From a virus: a stretch of DNA of 38,796 nt. The notes below the pieces were generated by a model. That model was given only the letters and a program-made list of their open reading frames with translations, did no database searches and was not told the DNA's origin. Both the position numbers and the translations under genes were made by a program. The DNA is taken from IMG/VR virus record IMGVR_UViG_3300023184_000279, positions 1-38,796 of that record; one strand, written 5' to 3'. Numbering within the stretch: position 1 is the first letter of the stretch; each line of letters starts with the position of its first letter. Shown here in pieces: positions 15,962 to 22,470 of this stretch.

Positions 15962-16310
15962 ATTACCATATAACGGCACGAGTGGCTGGTCAGGCTCTGA
16001 AACATCAAAAGCGCGAGCAAGAAAGCAAGATGTAGACGGAACAACTACAAAACGCCAAAAAGACGCCTTAATGTTTTTATGGGAGCAACATGAAAATGGT
16101 TGCACTTGGAAAGAACTTGCTGAGGCTTTTGGAGTTCATCACGGCTCGGCTAGTGGCGTACTGTCCGTCCTTCATTTAGCGGAAAGAATTGAACGGCTTG
16201 CGCTAACTCGCAATCGATGCAAGATTTATGTCATGCCTGAATTTGTTGCGGGTAGAGAAACCGAAAAGCGTAAGCAAAAATGTTGCCCGCATTGTGGAGG
16301 TAATTTGTGA
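15930..16310 (+). CDS. winged-helix protein with C-terminal zinc knuckle
   Basis: A 126-residue protein. Residues about 45-90 form a helix-turn-helix ('CTWKELAEAFGVHHGSASGV' then 'LSVLHLAERIERL'), and the C-terminus ends in CCPHCGG. Similar proteins sit between recombinase and replication genes in actinophages; a role in DNA binding or replication control is plausible but unproven. It starts inside the ERF gene and its TGA overlaps the next GTG start (GTGA). Confidence 0.6.
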   Translation: MTQNPQEFNPELPYNGTSGWSGSETSKARARKQDVDGTTTKRQKDALMFLWEQHENGCTWKELAEAFGVHHGSASGVLSVLHLAERIERLALTRNRCKIYVMPEFVAGRETEKRKQKCCPHCGGNL

Positions 16311-17038
16311 GTCTGAAGTGGATGATTAAAGTGTGGTCGGATTCGCCCTATGACGGCACCCGACTACTCATCCACTTAGCGCTTGCAGATATCTCTCACG
16401 ATGATGGTCGATTCTTTGCTTCGCAGAGCAACTTGTCAAAAAAGAGTAGGTGCTCCGTTGAGTACATTCGAAAAGTAATCAACGAGATGATTACAGATGG
16501 ACATTTGCGAATTGTCTCTAAGGGAAACTCTCGAGGTAATGCAACGACGTATCAGTTGATTTGGAAAAAGTCTTCACTCCCCAACGATGTTGAGGAGAAC
16601 AAAGTTATGGACGATGACATAGAACTCCCCAACTCTGATATGGACAACTCCCCAACTCTGATACCTCCACTCCCCAACTCCACTCCGTACCAACAGTCCT
16701 ATACAACAGTCCTATCTACAACAAAGAGCGAAGACAAAACTGCTGTCGCAGTTCGTCCAATATCTGATGAGATTGCAAAAGTTTGGTGGGAGAAGCAAAG
16801 AGTTAAACCTCTTGGAAAAGGGGCGTGGCATTCACTGCTACAGATAACCAAGGCAGCAGTTGCAAGAGGTCACACACCTGAGCAGATTATTCAGGCACTG
16901 GATTACATTGGCACAGTTCCAACTATGCGACAGATGGATTTAATTCTTAAAGGCGCAGGAGTTCGAAAGACTAAAACTGAGACAAACGCTGAAAAGGCGA
17001 TGGAATTAGCAGAAAGGCTTAAAGGTGAATCCTTCTGA
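16307..17038 (+). CDS. replication initiator (winged-helix replisome organiser)
   Basis: GTG 16307 with GGAGG at 16296-16300 opens a 243-residue protein. Residues 1-88 are a winged helix-turn-helix ('LLIHLALADISHDDGRFFAS', 'CSVEYIRKVINEMITDGHLR'). Residues 90-145 form a low-complexity Pro/Ser/Thr linker encoded by repeated DNA. The C-terminal part ('VWWEKQRVKPLGKGAWHSLL') is helical. This is the plan of phage replisome organisers (DnaD-like, lambda O-like) in which the N-terminus binds origin iterons located inside the gene. Stop overlaps the next gene. Confidence 0.7.
   Translation: MSLKWMIKVWSDSPYDGTRLLIHLALADISHDDGRFFASQSNLSKKSRCSVEYIRKVINEMITDGHLRIVSKGNSRGNATTYQLIWKKSSLPNDVEENKVMDDDIELPNSDMDNSPTLIPPLPNSTPYQQSYTTVLSTTKSEDKTAVAVRPISDEIAKVWWEKQRVKPLGKGAWHSLLQITKAAVARGHTPEQIIQALDYIGTVPTMRQMDLILKGAGVRKTKTETNAEKAMELAERLKGESF
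16576..16715 (+). repeat. iteron-like repeat cluster, candidate replication origin
   Basis: ACTCCCCAAC occurs four times, at 16576-16585, 16624-16633, 16647-16656 and 16669-16678; the last three are spaced 23 and 22 bases, about two helical turns. Copies two and three share a longer match through CTCTGATA. A further pair, CAACAGTCCTAT, follows at 16691-16702 and 16704-16715. All lie in the linker-coding part of the initiator gene, as the lambda origin lies within gene O. Confidence 0.65.
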
Positions 17039-17414
17039 AGTAGCAATTCTTTTGGGAGTCGTGGGAACCTATGACTTGCGAATTCAAATTGATGAGTTAA
17101 AAGTGCGAGCATGGTGCGAATCTCTTGATTCTGATATTTCGCTTGTTGATGCAAAGATGAGCGTCTATCGTCACTATGCAAACACGGATGTTGCAATCAC
17201 TGTTAGCCATATCAATAAAGATTGGCGACTGAAAATGCAACACGAGAGAGAGCAAGAGCGAAGCCGTCAGATAGGGTTGGAGTTAGAGTCGGCAGCAATG
17301 AAGAAGGCACCGCCTGAAGTAGTCGATAAATATGCGTCCGAGATTCGTTCTAAGTTGAGAGGCAAAAATGCTTCAGTGGAAAATGGTGATGGGGAAATGG
17401 CACCTGACCTATGA
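17025..17414 (+). CDS. putative helicase-loader-like replication protein
   Basis: A 129-residue helical protein starting at GTG 17025 inside the end of the initiator gene. It opens 'MNPSEVAILLGVVGTYDLRI' and continues 'VRAWCESLDSDISLVDAKMS' and 'VYRHYANTDVAITVSHINKD'. Proteins of this layout ('ExxxLLxxxxxxD.R......xxAW..xL......A......HY......ITxxHI') regularly follow initiator genes in actinophages. Position suggests a helicase loader or primosome component, but no motif proves it. Its TGA overlaps an ATG at 17411. Confidence 0.55.
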   Translation: MNPSEVAILLGVVGTYDLRIQIDELKVRAWCESLDSDISLVDAKMSVYRHYANTDVAITVSHINKDWRLKMQHEREQERSRQIGLELESAAMKKAPPEVVDKYASEIRSKLRGKNASVENGDGEMAPDL

Positions 17415-17521
17415 AGATATTTCGATTTGTCGTATGGCTATGCTATTGGCGGAGCAGACGTCGACAAAAGTATGCCCTGCTTGCATGGACGCCATCGCGG
17501 ACTCGAGACTTCAATGGCTAA
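17411..17521 (+). CDS. possible 36-residue basic protein
   Basis: ATG 17411 overlaps the preceding TGA (ATGA), and the TAA at 17519-17521 overlaps the HNH start at 17514. The product, MKIFRFVVWLCYWRSRRRQK followed by YALLAWTPSRTRDFNG, has an aromatic hydrophobic start and a basic centre. It exactly fills an otherwise empty 100-base gap with coupled start and stop, which is the main argument that it is translated. It could be membrane-associated. No function is recognised. Confidence 0.4.
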   Translation: MKIFRFVVWLCYWRSRRRQKYALLAWTPSRTRDFNG

Positions 17522-17891
17522 ATCTAAACCTAATCGAGTTAGCGACGCAGTTCGAAATATAGTTTTAAGCCGTGGAAATTTTCGATGTGAAAGATGCCAC
17601 GAAGATTTTTTATGGAGTGGTGTATCAGTTCACCATAGACGTCCAAGGATGATGGGAGGCTCAAAAAACGAGTTGCTTCATCTGCCAGCAAACTTAATTG
17701 CTTTATGCGGTTCAGGTGTGACTGGATGCCATGGTTGGGTTGAGTCCAATAGATTCAAAGCAAAGGAGATGGGATTCCTGATTCTTAAAGTTGAATCAGC
17801 CGAAGATATTCCATTTCAAGACAAAAACGGCAATTGGTGGAAATTGGACAATATAGGACAAAAGGAGCGATTTGACATAAATGAGACATAA
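17514..17891 (+). CDS. HNH endonuclease
   Basis: Starting at ATG 17514, the product has 125 residues: 'SRGNFRCERCHEDFL' (zinc CxxC), 'VSVHHRRPRMMGGSKNEL' and 'LIALCGSGVTGCHGWVES' with the second CxxxxxCH zinc pair. These form the beta-beta-alpha metal HNH fold. Phage HNH nucleases act in packaging, as homing enzymes or in recombination. Here the gene lies in the replication region far from terminase, so a recombination or host-DNA role is more likely. An upstream in-frame TTG at 17427 is less convincing because it overlaps another ORF. Confidence 0.8.
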   Translation: MAKSKPNRVSDAVRNIVLSRGNFRCERCHEDFLWSGVSVHHRRPRMMGGSKNELLHLPANLIALCGSGVTGCHGWVESNRFKAKEMGFLILKVESAEDIPFQDKNGNWWKLDNIGQKERFDINET

Positions 17892-17906
17892 TCTAACCTT
17901 CGGTTC

Positions 17907-18314
17907 ATGGAATGCCTATGCCAATTTGATGAATCTGACCAAACCATTTATCGCCTTGAGTTCAATGAGCGACCGTGGACAACTAACGCTGAAAGGGCTG
18001 GCAATCGTTGGGAGAGGGCGACACTCACCAAGCAATGGCGCTCGGCTTTTCAACTACTGGCTAAATCTGAGAGGATACCGCCTATGGACTGGATTACCGT
18101 CACAGTTGAACCACACCAAAAGGGAGGGCGCTTACAAGACGTAGGGGCATGTAACCCAGCAGTTAAGGCAGCAATCGATGGATTAGTTGATGCAGAAGTT
18201 TTGCCCGACGATTCATCAAAGTTTGTAAAGTCAATAGTTTTTCTACCGCCTCATAACGATAGAAACTCTTTAGTAATTTATATCAGAGGCGTTAAGAAAG
18301 GAAGAAAATTTTGA
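17907..18314 (+). CDS. RusA-like Holliday junction resolvase
   Basis: The 135-residue protein contains 'TVTVEPHQKGGRLQDVGACN' and 'PAVKAAIDGLVDAEVLPDDS', corresponding to the RusA pattern of a D-x(2)-N, 'KAxxDGLxxAxVxxDD' helix and acidic pair that binds metal in the active site. RusA family enzymes cut four-way DNA junctions to prepare replicated phage DNA for packaging. The start at ATG 17907 follows the HNH gene by 15 bases; its stop overlaps the next gene's TTG. Confidence 0.65.
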   Translation: MECLCQFDESDQTIYRLEFNERPWTTNAERAGNRWERATLTKQWRSAFQLLAKSERIPPMDWITVTVEPHQKGGRLQDVGACNPAVKAAIDGLVDAEVLPDDSSKFVKSIVFLPPHNDRNSLVIYIRGVKKGRKF

Positions 18315-18529
18315 ACGTAGAGTTATATTTAACAACTATTGCAATAATTGCAACACTTATGTTACTGAGTGTAATTTTTGCTCCAGTTTATTTTGCTATC
18401 TATCTTTCAATCAAAGATAGACAGGCTAAAAGCGCAATTGAGTTCATGGGAAAAGTTCAAGAGATGCACAAAGAATCAAAACTAGATGAAGCAATCGAAC
18501 GCATATTCGAAGAGGGAGTAAGTGAATGA
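18311..18529 (+). CDS. small single-pass membrane protein
   Basis: Begins at TTG 18311, overlapping the preceding TGA. The 72 residues comprise an N-terminal transmembrane segment ('LTTIAIIATLMLLSVIFAPV', possibly extended through 'YFAIYL') and a cytoplasmic helix with acidic end ('KLDEAIERIFEEGVSE'). No family is recognised. Its stop overlaps the next ATG (ATGA). Confidence 0.6.
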   Translation: MNVELYLTTIAIIATLMLLSVIFAPVYFAIYLSIKDRQAKSAIEFMGKVQEMHKESKLDEAIERIFEEGVSE

Positions 18530-18828
18530 CTACAGTAATGGAAGCCACAGAGTTAGACGGTCGCGGGTTAACGGACCTAAAAACTATCAATGATGCGATT
18601 CGTACTCATCAAAATCAGGTAGTTGATTTACTCAAGCGTAGAAAGACTTTAATCCTACGACTTCGTAAGCAACGTATTACCTATCGTGAGATTGCAAAGA
18701 CCATGGGAGTATCAGAGCAGTTGATTTACAAAATCATCAAGGACGATATCGACCGCACACCACACTACGATGAAAACGGAAAGTTGATTCGTTACCGAGG
18801 ACGCCCACCAAAGCCAGCAGTTGAATAA
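18526..18828 (+). CDS. helix-turn-helix DNA-binding protein
   Basis: A 100-residue protein with a helical N-terminal half ('INDAIRTHQNQVVDLLKRRK') and an HTH of sigma region 4/resolvase type at about residues 58-80: 'ITYREIAKTMGVSEQLIYKI'. The C-terminus has an AT-hook-like 'RYRGRPPKP'. It is coupled to the methyltransferase gene by an ATG/TAA overlap (AATAATG), so it may regulate that operon or the phage promoters. The resemblance to a short sigma-like activator is inference. Confidence 0.65.
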   Translation: MTTVMEATELDGRGLTDLKTINDAIRTHQNQVVDLLKRRKTLILRLRKQRITYREIAKTMGVSEQLIYKIIKDDIDRTPHYDENGKLIRYRGRPPKPAVE

Positions 18829-19919
18829 TGAAGTTTATTGAACTTTTTGCTGGTATCGGAGCCTTTCGCTTAGGACTTGAAAACACGGGTCATGAGTGCG
18901 TATGGGCTAATGAATGGTTAGAGAAACCGAGGAAAATTTATGCCCGAAATTTCGGAGAACAACCCGATGGAAGAGACATTCGAACTATTTCCGCTGGAGA
19001 CATTCCAAATGCAGACCTCCTTGTTGGAGGATTTCCTTGTGCCACTTTTAGCATTGCAGGAAAACGAACGGGATTCTCTTTGGAAGACACAAGAGGCACT
19101 CTCGCTTTTGAAATGTTTCGACTTGCTCGAGATAAAGGAATACCGTACCTTCTCTTTGAAAATGTCAAAGGACTCCTCAACCACGACGGAGGACGCACCT
19201 TCGGAATCATCTTGGAAGTCTTGGATGGGATGGGGTATGACTGTCAATGGGAGTTGCTTGACAGCCAAAATTTCGGAGTCCCACAGCACCGAGAAAGGAT
19301 TTTCCTTATCGGACATCTTAGAGGAGAACCCCGACCAAAAGTATTTCCTATCGGAATCACAGGTGGAGAGAATGATGACCCGTACCAAGGCAAACAAAGA
19401 ACAAGGCAGGGGCTTTTCTCCGACATTTCTCCAACGCTCGATGCCCACTATTACAAAGGGGGAGCATCTCGACCTTACGTGATGGAAGATGTACCTGAGT
19501 TCGAAGTGGCTCAATGGCGTCGTGGTTATTTTCGTCCGTATAAGTCAAAGGGAGTTCCGACACTTACAGCCAACATGGGTACAGGCGGACACAATGTTCC
19601 TTTTGTAAAACCTATTATGGATGTTGCCCGATTCAACAAGAGTCCAAACGGACGCATGATTAAAGACGATAACGACCCGATGTACACAGTTACCGCTCAA
19701 GATAGGCACGGAGTTGTTATTGGAGATGAAGAATCAGTTTCAATAAGAAAACTAACACCGCTTGAGTGTGAAAGATTGCAAGGTTTCCCCGATGGATGGA
19801 CAGAGTTCTACGACGATGGAAAGAAGGTTTCGGATGCCGAACGATATGAGCGGTGCGGACGAACAATCAGCATCCCAGTTGTTGAAGCGATTGGAAAAAA
19901 ACTTTATGAGTTCTACTAA
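18828..19919 (+). CDS. DNA C5-cytosine methyltransferase with variant motif X
   Basis: The 363-residue protein has the ordered motifs of C5-cytosine methyltransferases: I 'FAGIGAFRLGLE' (residues 7-18), IV 'GGFPCATFS' with catalytic Cys71, VI 'FENVKG' (Glu111), VIII 'QHRERIFLIG' (153-162), IX 'RKLTPLECERLQGFP', X 'CGRTISIPVVEAIGKK' (343-358). Motif X normally reads GN(S/A)V; here Asn is replaced by Arg345. That Asn lies in the cofactor pocket (HhaI Asn304). Motif IV also has Ala for the usual Gln after the Cys. The gene overlaps a CmoA-like gene by 14 bases. It probably transfers methyl, or possibly carboxymethyl from carboxy-SAM, to cytosine. The recognition domain is between motifs VIII and IX. 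Confidence 0.9.
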   Translation: MKFIELFAGIGAFRLGLENTGHECVWANEWLEKPRKIYARNFGEQPDGRDIRTISAGDIPNADLLVGGFPCATFSIAGKRTGFSLEDTRGTLAFEMFRLARDKGIPYLLFENVKGLLNHDGGRTFGIILEVLDGMGYDCQWELLDSQNFGVPQHRERIFLIGHLRGEPRPKVFPIGITGGENDDPYQGKQRTRQGLFSDISPTLDAHYYKGGASRPYVMEDVPEFEVAQWRRGYFRPYKSKGVPTLTANMGTGGHNVPFVKPIMDVARFNKSPNGRMIKDDNDPMYTVTAQDRHGVVIGDEESVSIRKLTPLECERLQGFPDGWTEFYDDGKKVSDAERYERCGRTISIPVVEAIGKKLYEFY

Positions 19920-20556
19920 GTCATTCTCTTTTGACACCATAGATAACTTCGATGAACACATCGCGAAGTCAATACCTAACTATCATTTATTAGCCGACGC
20001 TATTCGCGACCTATCGACTTTTTTTGTGAAAAAAGATTATTCAGTTGTTGATTTAGGATGCTCAACAGGAGCGCTCCTTGAAAGCATACCTTTCACGGGT
20101 GACAAGTTAGGCATTGACATTTCAAGCAATCTTTTACCTGAAAGTCATGACAATGTTCACTTCGTCCGTAAAGACTTACGCTCATTTCATAACTTTGGCA
20201 AGACACCATCTTTGATTCTTTCAATCTTCACATTACAGTTTCTCCCGCTGGGAGATAGGCAAGGTATCTTGAATTTAGTGTATGACCAGTTAGCAGAGGG
20301 TGGCGCTTTTGTATGGGCAGAGAAGTGTCACGAGGACGACGGTGAGTTGGAGAATGTTTTCAATTTTGCTTACTATGACTTCAAAGGCAAGCACTTTACT
20401 TCGAATGAGATAATGAGCAAAGAAAAAGATTTACGCCCATTGATGAAAACTAAGACAGCCGAGGAAAATCTTGCTATGGCAGTTGAAGCAGGTTTTGAGA
20501 AGGGTGCTTGTTTTTGGAAGTTCTTCAATTTTGAAGCATGGTTATTTATTAAATGA
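19906..20556 (+). CDS. CmoA-like carboxy-SAM synthase homologue
   Basis: A 216-residue Rossmann-fold protein. Aligned by eye to E. coli CmoA, it keeps the N-terminal 'FDEHIAKSIPNYHLL' segment, motif I 'VVDLGCSTGALLES' (residues 47-60), 'FTLQFLPLGDRQGILNLVY' (108-126), 'GGAFVWAEK' (132-140), 'YDFKGKHFTSNEI' and 'EAGFEKGACFWKFFNF' (194-209). CmoA makes carboxy-S-adenosyl-methionine from SAM and prephenate. No CmoB-like partner is visible, so the tRNA pathway is not the obvious purpose. It overlaps the cytosine methyltransferase, suggesting it feeds that enzyme. Near residues 170-180 the 'SKEKD' segment differs from the E. coli QKR region, as far as I recall it. A generic methyltransferase remains possible. 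Confidence 0.75.
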   Translation: MSSTKSFSFDTIDNFDEHIAKSIPNYHLLADAIRDLSTFFVKKDYSVVDLGCSTGALLESIPFTGDKLGIDISSNLLPESHDNVHFVRKDLRSFHNFGKTPSLILSIFTLQFLPLGDRQGILNLVYDQLAEGGAFVWAEKCHEDDGELENVFNFAYYDFKGKHFTSNEIMSKEKDLRPLMKTKTAEENLAMAVEAGFEKGACFWKFFNFEAWLFIK

Positions 20557-21743
20557 AAGCCAATATCCGAGTTCAAGATGTTTCCTCGGTGGCAATCTCT
20601 TCACTTGAGACTTATCCAATAAACCCACGTCGGGGAGATATCGAGGCAATTGCTGAGTCCCTCAAGGCTCATGGTCAATATCGACCTATCGTAGTTCAAA
20701 AGGGAACAAACTTTATCCTTGCTGGCAATCACACCTACAAGGCTGCCAAAAAACTTGGATGGAGAAAAATCAAGGTTACCTTTATCGAGGCAGACGAGAA
20801 GACAGCCCGAAAGATAGTTCTTGCAGATAATCGTCTGACTGATATCGCTGGATACGACGAACCGATGCTCAAAAGCCTATTAAGCGCCTTGCCCGACCTT
20901 ATTGGTACAGGGTTTACCCAATCTGATATTGAGATGCTTGACAGACTTATGGGAGGGGACGAGAAGAGTTCAATTTCCGATTCTAAGCCTCTGCTTAGTG
21001 AGCCGAAGGTAAAGATAGGGGCATGGGAATTTATTATCGAGAGCGAGGCTTACAAGGCTTGGAAAGAGCAACTCTACAGTGAAGCACCGACAAAACAGAA
21101 AGCAATCAAAGCCATCAAGGAAAGACTAGGTTTCCCTGAGCGAAAGCCAGTGGAGAAAGAACCCGTCACAGAGCGTTCTGAGGTCAACTCAGGCGATGTT
21201 GAGACGGTAAGTACCAAAGAGATTCAACCTCACCCGTTGAATCCTAGAGAGGGCGATATTGGTGCGATTATTGAAAGTCTTACGCACATGGGGCAATACC
21301 GTCCAATCGTGGTCAACAAACAAACAAAGCACATTCTCTCGGGTAATCACACATATGCAGCAGCAGTTCAATTAGGATGGGAAAAGGTTGCCGTTCACTG
21401 GGTAGATGTCGATAATGAAGAGGAGTTGAAAATCCTTATCGTTGATAATCGCACATCAGATTTAGCAAGTTACGACTCGGGGGAGTTAAACAAACTGCTA
21501 ACTTCAGTGTCATATGAAGGGACAGGGTTTACCCGAGAGGATGTTGCCGATATCTTGGCTGGAGGAAAATCCAAGCCGGGGCATCAACCGATAGGTCGCT
21601 CAACTATCAAGGTAGGCGAACACTCGATGAGAGTTCATACTGAAGACTTGAATGACTGGGCAAACACAATCTACGGATGGCGCGATGTTGTTGAGTTGCT
21701 GGCAATGCCAATGGAAGCATGTTCACTTGAGGAGAATGAATGA
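20553..21743 (+). CDS. tandem-duplicated ParB-like (Srx-fold) protein
   Basis: The 396-residue protein has two copies of one unit. Copy one (residues about 5-190): 'LETYPINPRRGDIEAIAESL', 'GQYRPIVV', 'ILAGNHTYKAAKKLGW', 'VLADNRLTDIAGYDE'. Copy two (about 215-396): 'IQPHPLNPREGDIGAIIESL', 'GQYRPIVV', 'ILSGNHTYAAAVQLGW', 'IVDNRTSDLASYDS'. Each is followed by a short helical domain ('KIGAWEFII'/'KVGEHSMRV'). The GNH(T/R) motif is the active loop of ParB/Srx nucleases and CTPases. Phage ParB-like proteins near terminase genes often link DNA modification or packaging. Start and stop overlap both neighbours (ATGA). Confidence 0.85.
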   Translation: MKANIRVQDVSSVAISSLETYPINPRRGDIEAIAESLKAHGQYRPIVVQKGTNFILAGNHTYKAAKKLGWRKIKVTFIEADEKTARKIVLADNRLTDIAGYDEPMLKSLLSALPDLIGTGFTQSDIEMLDRLMGGDEKSSISDSKPLLSEPKVKIGAWEFIIESEAYKAWKEQLYSEAPTKQKAIKAIKERLGFPERKPVEKEPVTERSEVNSGDVETVSTKEIQPHPLNPREGDIGAIIESLTHMGQYRPIVVNKQTKHILSGNHTYAAAVQLGWEKVAVHWVDVDNEEELKILIVDNRTSDLASYDSGELNKLLTSVSYEGTGFTREDVADILAGGKSKPGHQPIGRSTIKVGEHSMRVHTEDLNDWANTIYGWRDVVELLAMPMEACSLEENE

Positions 21744-21874
21744 TGGAAAAGAAAATAGGCAAAAAGGTTTGGATTTCTTGTGGCAGAGTATGTGGTTTTT
21801 CTATTGGTTTCCAAATAAGCAAATGGCACTGTGACTTGTCACTGGGGTTTTGGTACATAGGGTTGGAGTTCTAA
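21740..21874 (+). CDS. 44-residue phage protein
   Basis: ATG 21740 overlaps the ParB-like stop. The product, MMEKKIGKKVWISCGRVCGF then SIGFQISKWHCDLSLGFWYIGLEF, is short, rich in aromatic residues and Gly, and resembles tiny beta-hairpin proteins ('GFxIxKYH...LGFWYIxxEF') seen in other phages. It has no known function. It is too short to be found by length alone but is supported by the coupling and by the familiar C-terminus. Confidence 0.6.
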   Translation: MMEKKIGKKVWISCGRVCGFSIGFQISKWHCDLSLGFWYIGLEF

Positions 21875-21879
21875 TAACC

Positions 21880-21899
21880 AATCAGGGTAGACTTATTAC
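21880..21899 (+). promoter_or_regulatory. promoter-like site with phage motif (class II, degenerate)
   Basis: AATCAGGGT at 21880-21888 is followed by TATTAC at 21894-21899, 20 bases before the small terminase start at 21919, with TGAGGAG ribosome-site sequence between. Spacing is longer than in the better copies. Confidence 0.45.
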
Positions 21900-21918
21900 T
21901 TGAGTTCATGAGGAGCGT

Positions 21919-22470
21919 ATGACAACCAAAGCGGTAAAGACAAAAGCACCTGCTAAGACCAAGGCTGTAGCAGTTAAGCCTAAGTCTGAAGCGGGGCGTA
22001 AAACTTTACTGACCCCTGAAGTTGAGAAAGAGATTATCGGTCAGATATCTCTAGGCATTCCAGTACGAGATGCGATGAAATCTCAAGGGGTTCATGAATC
22101 ATCTTTCTACAACTGGATTAAGCGTGGCTCGGATGAATTGCAACGCCTTGAACGTAACCCTAATACAAAACCTAACCCATCTGAAGTTGTATTTCTCAAA
22201 TTTTTCGAGGCGGTTGAACGGGCAAAATCAAAGGCTGTTGGTCTTCATGTAGGGGCAGTTACTAACGCCTCTGTACGGGGCGATTGGAGAGCCTCAGCAT
22301 GGTGGTTAGAGCGTCAGCGTCCTGATGAGTTCGGCAAGGATGCTGTAACGATTATTGCTAATCAGACCAATAACACACAATTGAATTTAGCGGTGACTAT
22401 GGGAGAGTTAGAACAACTCGTCGACAGAGTGATGGCGGTGAGACAAGAAAATGACCCAACGACTGATTGA
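21919..22470 (+). CDS. terminase small subunit
   Basis: A 183-residue protein. A Lys/Ala-rich N-terminus (TTKAVKTKAPAKTKAVAVKP) is followed by an HTH at about residues 32-75 ('EKEIIGQISLGIPVRDAMKS', 'GVHESSFYNWIKRG') and a helical oligomerisation part with 'AVERAKSKAVGLHVGAVTNA' and 'WWLERQRPDEFG'. The 'SxxxFYxWIxRG' HTH and 'WxLER+xPxxFG' ending are standard for terminase small subunits that recognise the packaging site. It overlaps the large subunit gene by 20 bases. Confidence 0.85.
   Translation: MTTKAVKTKAPAKTKAVAVKPKSEAGRKTLLTPEVEKEIIGQISLGIPVRDAMKSQGVHESSFYNWIKRGSDELQRLERNPNTKPNPSEVVFLKFFEAVERAKSKAVGLHVGAVTNASVRGDWRASAWWLERQRPDEFGKDAVTIIANQTNNTQLNLAVTMGELEQLVDRVMAVRQENDPTTD

Noticed and set aside
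18918-19514. Long antisense open frame inside the cytosine methyltransferase gene, and another sense frame (18940-19482) in a second frame
   Set aside because: They lie wholly within a gene with clear motifs, lack ribosome sites and show no family similarity; frames this long arise from the codon bias of the real gene.
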